Positions 57,345 through 64,000 of a stretch of DNA of 64,000 nt are shown piece after piece (the stretch's first letter is position 1; each line of letters starts with the position of its first letter). Below the pieces are notes generated by a model. That model worked only from the letters and a program-made list of their open reading frames with translations, did not search any database and had not been told where the DNA came from. Source of the DNA: Symsagittifera roscoffensis (taxonomy: Eukaryota; Xenacoelomorpha; Acoela; Convolutidae); the NCBI RefSeq assembly GCF_963678635.1, contig NC_087065.1, positions 72,859,345 through 72,923,344 on the forward strand. The letters run 5' to 3'. The translations under genes were made by a program, and so were the position numbers.

Positions 57345-57632
57345 ATTTAGCCGAATGAACATTTAGCCGAACCAGTGGCGTGTTTTTTCGCAGATTCATG
57401 ATAAATTTCTCAGCTAGCAGTTTAATTTGGACTTTAAGTTAATTCATTTTTCGAATCTTTTCGATTTTTCATGCAAAAAACGTTGGTTTATGTAGAGTAC
57501 TAATAATCGTTAAAAATTGGATCTTAAAATATCGATCATGTCATTTTCAAATCAGGCCTAATGGTCAAATACTTGCACTTCAGCACGCCACTGAGCCGAA
57601 TGTACATTTGGCCGATTAAATATTCAGCCGAT
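57345..57632. repeat. reiterated ATTTAGCCGAA motif downstream of the stress-protein gene
   Basis: Words of the type (A/T)ATTTAGCCGAA appear at 57346, 57359 and, in changed form (ACATTTGGCCGAT, ATATTCAGCCGAT), at 57604-57632. They begin three bases after the stop codon, so they would be in the 3' UTR. A MITE splits the series. No AATAAA is close; ATTAAA at about 57616 is the nearest variant. Confidence 0.7.
57373..57593. mobile_element. 221-bp MITE with CAGTGGCGTG ends
   Basis: CAGTGGCGTG at the left and CACGCCACTG at the right, flanked by AGCCGAAC (57365-57372) and AGCCGAAT (57594-57601), a 7-of-8 target duplication typical of hAT-type elements. It interrupts the ATTTAGCCGAA series. Confidence 0.87.
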
Positions 57633-58235
57633 TTGTTCAATGAAGACCAAAAACGAGAGACAAGTACTAAATACATACTATTGAGATAAACAGTTCTTTC
57701 AATCGAGATAAATTTTGACCTAATTTTGTTCAGTATTCATCATTGACCTGTACTATGATTCCTTGCACTTGTAAATTCCAAAAATGTACCTTCTTTGTTT
57801 CGACCGATACTGATTTGTACACGGGTACTAAAGATACTCCCAATAAATTATTGATTAGCACCACCCTTGTCTCAATTCCTATCCACTTAAACAATCATTG
57901 TAGAGACAGGTACGAACGCAACATCTCCCCTTTCAATTCCGCAAATAATCAGTTTTTGGTACGAATTTTCCTCTGGTTGAATTTGGATGCACCTAATTTT
58001 GGCGGACTATTTCAAAACTCCTGTTTCATAAAAACAGGTATTATGAAAATGTATGCGATCGGGTCTTTTTATTTTTTTTGAGACGCCTTGAAAAATTTTC
58101 TTTTTTTTTCAAAAATTAAATTTTCTCAAAAAAAGTACCAATGGGAAATCCCCCCACTCCCCTGTGTGCTTGCATAATCTTCTAATCTCTTTTTAACTTA
58201 CCCCAATTTCTACAGCCTTAGAAAAAGTATGGGTG
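57633..58235. other. unassigned sequence
   Basis: A 112-codon frame at 57743-58081 has eight Cys but no recognised domain and no splice or poly(A) support. I do not call it. Confidence 0.35.
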
Positions 58236-58239
58236 CATT

Positions 58240-59130
58240 TTTTTACTTAAATATTTGGGTTTTCTTACGTTTTGTGTCTGAGATTTTGGGTTCAAGAGAT
58301 AGAACAAGTTGGAATAGGAAACTACGTTGCGTAAGCGGTTGCGCCTAATTTTTACACAAAAAGTTATGACCTACGGAAAGACAAATTTACGAATTTTTTT
58401 AAACTTATCAATTTGTCTCGAAAACTACCTTCCCAAATGTTAAGTTTTCGTTTCAATCGAAAGGACGTGTTGTGGGCAGCTCCCCTGTAGAAGCGGTTAC
58501 GCCCTAAAATTTTTAAATAGAAAATTATGGCACTCAGAAATGTCAAGTTTTCGATTTTTTGACCGATTTTTTTGTGGTTTTTATACTTTCTCAAAAACTA
58601 CCCACCCAAATCTGAAAATTTAGTACCCTCCGTTTTAATCGAAAAGACGTGTTGCGAGAAGTTCTCCTGCTGAAGCGATTACGCCCAGAATTTTGCACAA
58701 AAAACCTAACCCTCGGAAAAGTCAAAGTTTTAATTTTTTGACCGTTTTTTGGAACGAAAACTACCTCCCCCCCCCCCAAATCTGAGATTGTGCTTTCAAT
58801 GTAAAACACGAGATGCGGGGAGCTTCACAGTTCTAGCGGCTCAGTCCATTTTTTATTAGAAAATTGATGGCCCTCGGAAAAGTCATGCTCGTGACTTTTC
58901 GACCGTTTTTTTTCAAACTCTTTGACTGTTCTCGGAAACTACCCTCCAATGTCAGAGATTTTGGTTTCAATGAGTAGATTGGGTTGTGGGAAGCTCTCCG
59001 GCATGAGCGGCTATGCTCAAGTTTTTACAGCAAAAAAACTTAGGCCTGTGGAAAAGTCAAATTTTGTTTTTTGACAGTTTTCTTTCTTCAATTTTTTAAT
59101 TTGTCTCGAAAATTTCGAAATTACCTAGTT
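58240..59130 (+). repeat. diverged tandem array, five units of about 170 bp
   Basis: The landmark AGCGG(T/C)T(A/G)CGCC and variants starts at 58334, 58492, 58674, 58835 and 59006 (intervals 158, 182, 161, 171). In each unit it is followed by a GGAAAAGTCAA-type word, a TTTTTTGACCG word, a TCTCGAAAACTACC word and TTTCAATCGAAA. The units are strongly diverged, so the array is old. Confidence 0.88.
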
Positions 59131-59886
59131 CATCCCACATCAGTACAAAAAATTCAAAAATTATCAACCTCTATTTTTTGGAGCTGTGTTAAGAAGCAAA
59201 ATCACTTTTTTGAGAGCTGACATTCGTGTATCTATCCCAATTGATAAAACTGGAAAAAGAAAGTGCTTGAAACTGGCCACGATAATTTTACAGAATCTCT
59301 GCCAGTAATGCAGTATCCAATTTCTGCAGTAATGCAGTATTTTCAAGAAAACAGGAAATAAATTGTCCTGAAAAGTGCAAAATCAAACCTACATTTTGCT
59401 CACTTTTGTTCTAAAGTGGTCTACGCTACAACCAAATTTAGGGAGTGCTATTAGTAATCCGAGGTAAGTAGCAGTAATTTACTGGATGATTAATTAGTAA
59501 ACGAAACACCGAAACTACTTCAGTTCCCGGGCCGAGGTCCACGTCTCATGTTGCGACTGAGTGGCCGATTTTTTTTTGCTTGCATAAGCATAATACAGAT
59601 GCAGATTGCAAAAAAAATCCAGTATATGTCGAGAAGCCCACGCCGATATATATAAACCGCCACGAGAAGACTTACACATGGTCTCAAGAAAAATTATGAG
59701 CTACTTTTTTGGGGCAACAGCAAATTCGTTACAACAAAAGTTGAAAGCTAAAAACCATTCAAATCAAGCATTCAACCGTCGTCATTTTATCACAAAATAA
59801 TGGCAAACACAGTTGACTCTTTGACTCTTACCGGGAAGACCAATTGGAAATGACAAAAGTTACTTCAGTTTTTCTTCGGATCTTGG
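59131..59886. other. non-coding sequence
   Basis: No gene or element recognised. A 64-codon frame at 59606-59800 is not supported. Confidence 0.4.
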
Positions 59887-60212
59887 CAGGTGCGAATCTA
59901 GGTCGACTAAAGTAATTTTCCGAGCTCTCCCAAAACAATCAAAAGATCCTCTTATAGTCAAATTTTCTGCGGCGCAATCAAAATTTTGAAAGAACGGGCC
60001 AAAAAAGGCATTTTTAGTCATTTTTGGAAAATTATGACCCTCAAAATTAGTATATATTGGCGCCGAAGGCGCCTTTAGAAAATATTTAGATTCCATCGCC
60101 AAATATGGATATCTCAAAGTAGTACAGAGGAGAGACCCTTTGGGTTGGCAGGGGTTCGAATCCCTGAGGGAGGAAAGCATTCACCACAGACCCCCCCTTA
60201 AATCCGCCCCTG
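59887..60212 (-). mobile_element. hAT-like MITE, reverse copy
   Basis: 326 bp. On the + strand it begins CAGGTGCGAATCTAGG and ends AAATCCGCCCCTG, flanked by GATCTTGG and GATCTTGT (7 of 8). It contains the family's GGCGCCGAAGGCGCC palindrome and the CAGGGGTTCGAATCCCTG hairpin at 60149-60166. Confidence 0.92.
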
Positions 60213-60507
60213 GATCTTGTTGATATGTCACTATCATTCAATAATCTCAGGTATAGATTGAATCCAATCCGTCTAACCATTAAAACGATCTTATCTTTTT
60301 CATCAGGCATCATTCTGTACTGTTCGAAACGAACAAGAACAATCACCAATTCTTTGACAATTTTTTTCCTTGGTTGCATTCATTGCTCTCCTTGGTCATT
60401 GGGTCCCCTGACATTGACGATGTATGTACCTTTTTATACACGCGCGTGGGCTCATACTTCGCCTGATTTGCTTACTCTCAAGCTTTTCAGATAATCAGTA
60501 ACGAGTT

Positions 60508-60600
60508 TAAAGGGGAAGACACCCCTTACCCCTTAGAGCAATCGACCCCTGCCGACCCAATTGAGAGCAACTACGCGACAAAAAAAAAAACGCGTTTTTT
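60508..60600 (+). mobile_element. hAT-like MITE fragment
   Basis: AAAGGGGAAGACACCCC, then CGACCCCTGCCGACCCAA and CAACTACGCGACAAAAAA are the family's internal words in order. No ends were found. Confidence 0.55.
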
Positions 60601-62547
60601 GTCAACAATTTCTGAGAAGTGCATCCAAAAGATTTTAAATTTTCCTCATACCTATTTTTCAAATAATATTTACACTACCAAGTCTTGATTACCCCGATCG
60701 CTGAAACTGAAACTGTGGAGGAACTTCGTCTTCGGGTCTGTTTAAGTACCGTCTCTACCTTATTTTTATAATAGTAACTAAAACAATTTGTATGACGCCG
60801 TCAGTCGTTTGTTCATTTTTACCACTACAAAAAAAATCTATCGAAGTTAATTTTTTGTCATACAATGTTCTCTAGAAATGGTTTTTATAAGATGTTTCTG
60901 TTCTTTTATCATAGGGAACGACAACTTTTTTTGCTAATTTATTTCACAGTTCATAAAAAAAGTTACGTTCATAGCAAAAATCGATTTATGTTTAAGAATT
61001 TTAGTAAATTTCTACTATTGTCATCAAATTAAGAAATTATATAGTTCAGGAGTATTTTATTGGGGCCCAGATTTCAAGACGGGAAAGGGTCCTTTGTAGG
61101 GGGTAGTCTCATTGTGGAATAAAATTTACTGAAAAAATTTAAATGTGAACGAAAGATCTCAGCAAAATTTGACTACGCTGATCTTTTCTCCCGCCGCTTA
61201 TTATGATTGAAACTATTTAAACTTAGTGAAAATTGAGCTTTATTTGTCTTTGAATTTTATAGAAATTAGTTTTTTCCAAAATGTTTTTTAATTGTAACAT
61301 TTTTAAAATGAAATATCAAAAAGAAGAGGAATAAGTATGTACCTCGAATTCTTTGTTTCGTACGCGCAGTCTTTCTTCTGAAGCTTCCAATAAAACGAAA
61401 AGAAAATTTATAGTTTACTTTTTTGGAATCTGCCAACCCAAAATTTTTATTCTCGTAGCTCTTAGTTTGCTTAGATTGGCTGGAAAAATCTCCAATGCAG
61501 CATTAAATTTCGACCGAGTTTTAATCAGTGCTATCTTTTGTCCCCTTGGTGACTATGGGAAAATCCTTTGAGAAGGCTTTTTTTCCAATAGCTGTTTAGC
61601 TTAATGGAAATTTAAAACTTTCGTAGAAAAGGAGAAAGTGTTTTGCTTCGAAAAAAGCTTACTGTCAATTTTTTTTGCCTAACTGTCCTGTGATTTTGAT
61701 CTTTCTAAATGAGCCGAAGTTTTTATACTCTCAATGTGTTCCTGGTGAACATTTGGTATCTCATTTGGTATCTTCTGTGCAGTCTGTTTTGTGATTTTGG
61801 CATTTATTTTGAGATTATTACAAAAAAACAATTGTCATTAAATTTTTCGAGCCAAAGAAAGCTCAAACGTTTCAGTTTTCGAATATTGTGGTGTTTCCCA
61901 AAATGAAACAAAACAAAAATTGGTAATTTTTCATCAAAGACCAAGGTAGTAAGAATGAAAAATAACATCGGATTGATGTTGTATAAAAGAGCAAGTATAC
62001 AAGTGTTCAGCTGTTTTCACACAATTCATTAACATAGACAATTTTGCATATAGCTACCGAAATCAAAAATATGCCAATAGCTAATAGTCAAAATTGGGAA
62101 ATCGTTGCGGTGATGGTGGTGGTGTTGATGGTAATTTTTCTGTAAAGGTCGCAGGAAAATTTGCGAAAGGGGAATTTTTAGGGACTTTACTCTAAAGTAA
62201 AAAAGACCTAAAGCTAATTTTTGATGAAAAATCCTCAAATCAGTTTCCCACCAGTCTCATTACTAAAACTTGCAAATGCAAATTGCCTGAGTTTTCTGGC
62301 AAAGAAAGTGGTCTTCATCGTAATTCGAGAAGTTAGACGTCGCTTTTTATTTCGATAACTCGAATTATACGTCGTCATATTTATTGCAGCCTGAAAAAAA
62401 AGCAGTAAGAGTGCTAGCAGCCTGATCAGCTAGCAGTCCAAAAAACGGTAAGGGTGGTCAATTCAAAAGAAAATTCTAGAAGCAAAGACATCGAAACACT
62501 ATGAGCGTCACGGAGATGTTATAGAAGCTTGTGCTGCAGGGCTCAGA
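60601..62547. other. non-coding sequence
   Basis: No gene recognised. A short GGTGATG-type imperfect trinucleotide run lies at about 62107-62131. TTTATT at about 62349 and 62378 would be AATAAA on the minus strand. Confidence 0.4.
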
Positions 62548-62761
62548 CTATCTTCGAAGTACTTTATGCCATAAGTGTTCTTTCCATTCCTCAAGTTCGA
62601 TCATCAACAGCAAAGAAAACTTTGACCCATCTCTCAGCAGCAACAAAAACCTATTTTCAGGTGAGAATTGAAACTTCTCGACAGTTTCAAAGGCATCTTT
62701 TGCCGTCGACAGCTTCAAATCCCGGCATTGTTGAACTTGAACTCCAAAATCAGTTTGAACC
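62548..62761 (-). CDS. possible terminal exon of an unrecognised gene
   Basis: On the minus strand a strong acceptor (pyrimidine-rich tract, then CTAAATTAG ending at 62762) is followed by an open frame of 70 codons to TAG at 62550-62548. The peptide is mixed and charged, with a Leu-rich middle and a Trp-Lys-Glu-His-Leu-Trp stretch. AATAAA occurs on the minus strand 165-200 bp downstream. Local GC is higher than the surroundings. No domain is recognised and the upstream exon is not identified. Confidence 0.25.
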
Positions 62762-63079
62762 CTAATTTAGAAAAAGAAAATGAAACATGCTTAGTTTAAG
62801 GAGAGGTGTTACCATCAAACACAAAAATTACTTTTTTAAAATCAAAAGGGAAAATGATAATCAGATTAATTTAGCTGGACATTTGTTCCTTATTTATTTG
62901 GTATTTTGTCGTTTCATAATTTTTTTTTCACTGATCCTTCCTTGTTCAAATTATTGGAGGAAAGTGAGTTTTTCTATACTTAGATTTAGGTTAGAGATGT
63001 GCCTTTCTTACCGTGTGATATCCTGCATTAAGAAGCAGAAAGAAGTGCTCTTAATGTTTATTTTGTTTGTCTGGGAGCA

Positions 63080-63590
63080 GATGTGAAGCGGGAGTAAGCG
63101 CATCGAACAGCTTGCGGCAGGATCTCGATCTGTTTGATAGAAACGTCGAAGAGCTTACTTGAACTTTTTTAGTATTATCAATGATCCAACCGATACCATG
63201 AGAAAAAAGAGAAAAAGGTGACCACGTGTTCAATCAGCTCCATGCAGTGAGGTTTCCGTCGTTCGGTTTTTTCATAGTCGGAGTTTTAATCGACACCACA
63301 GCCTCATGGATTCTTCTCGAGCCTCCCTTCACGTTCTACAGTGTAAAAATGTTACTTTTCTCAATGCTCTGCAACAAAACTGGCACTAAATTCAGTCAAT
63401 TTGCTCCACTTTTGAGACCAAAACGGCGCAGCTTCCATCTGATCTTGCTTTGATGCTAGAGATGGCGAGAACTCAATGCCATCCAGCACGAGCATTTCGT
63501 TCTACCATAGCAGATGTTGTTGATAGGTGCCGCAATGAGCAAGAATCTAATGCAATGTATATAATGATTATTTTCAGTCTGGTCGTTTGC
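63080..63590. other. GC-raised segment of unresolved coding potential
   Basis: Richer in GC than the rest of the flank. The + strand has an open frame at 63226-63453 (about 75 codons) and another at 63450-63653. The minus strand has frame-broken pieces of similar quality, such as 63233-63051. It may be a decayed coding region or part of the gene suggested at 62548-62761. I cannot decide strand or family. Confidence 0.3.
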
Positions 63591-64000
63591 TCGTGCAATA
63601 GGCTCTCGGGTTTTCGGCATGAAACACTTTCTTTCATGTTTTTCAAAAATTAGGACCTTGCTATTTGCTTTAGTTGACAATGAACTTTCAATCGGTAAAT
63701 GCTTGTTAAAATTAAATGAATTAGATTTACAACAGAATTTAGCCTTAATTTTATTACTACAATCTCTCCAAAATCTACAAAAAAATACTAGACGTTTTTT
63801 GTCGATCTGCGAAAACATTAAAACGGTCAAATTGTGAAATAAAATTGATTTATTGATAATTTTTTACTCACATTATTAACTTTTTTTGTTTTTAAAACAG
63901 AAGCTGATAAAAAAACATTATCAAAACCAGCAATTTTGTTGGATGCTTAACAAAATTTTTAACTTTCATCTGGATTTTTGGAAAAAATCATCCGACCCAC
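63591..64000. other. AT-rich end of window
   Basis: Nothing recognised. Confidence 0.4.

Noticed and set aside
57743-58081. 112-codon Cys-containing frame as a secreted Cys-rich protein
   Set aside because: Cys spacing matches no pattern that I know, there is no signal peptide, and the frame ends in a Phe-rich AT tract.
60149-60166. A tRNA gene
   Set aside because: Only the T-arm-like hairpin is present. No acceptor stem, D arm or anticodon arm can be folded around it, and it lies inside a MITE.

Overview
The window looks like a piece of an AT-rich, repeat-laden genome from a non-vertebrate animal. The evidence is a three-exon gene with canonical GT-AG introns, a BEL/Pao LTR retrotransposon, hAT-like and Tc1/mariner-like miniature elements, Helentron-like short elements and satellite arrays. 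There are no operons, bacterial ribosome-binding sites or long bacterial reading frames. The species cannot be named from the sequence. Position 30174-30373 is a 200-base run of N, an assembly gap.

The only protein gene I can assemble with confidence is a universal stress protein (UspA family, ATP-binding type) on the + strand, in exons at 55588-55652, 56123-56260 and 57060-57342. The three exons join in one open frame of 161 codons and end with a complete ATP-binding glycine motif. Its first intron holds an hAT-like miniature element that ends right at the 3' splice site. Three further stretches could be terminal exons of unrecognised genes (4505-4703 +, 35289-35456 -, 62548-62761 -), but each rests on one open frame and a plausible splice acceptor.

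Layout: 1-8770 is non-coding DNA with a TA microsatellite, Helentron-like copies and a 37-bp tandem repeat. 8771-15395 is one decayed BEL/Pao retrotransposon with both LTRs, whose pol region has been rearranged into a large inverted duplication. 15774-27946 is a macro-repeat: two copies of a 2-kb lead segment, each followed by an array of roughly 455/520-bp satellite units; the second copy carries two transposon insertions that can be read against the empty site in the first copy. 27947-30900 is featureless apart from the gap and a repeat fragment. 30938-38005 is a second large tandem duplication (P-Q-P'-Q') interrupted by 2 kb of other sequence. 38797-54967 is a mosaic of small palindromic or TIR elements, Helentron-like copies and elements built from reiterated 10-14 bp motifs. 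55588-57342 is the stress-protein gene. 57345-64000 is again repeats and unassigned sequence, including a five-unit array of about 170 bp.

Most of the biology here is transposable-element biology. Several insertions can be proved internally by target-site duplications or empty/filled site comparison. One of them has remodelled the splice acceptor of the only clear gene. Nothing in the window suggests a defence system, a biosynthetic cluster or a virus genome.
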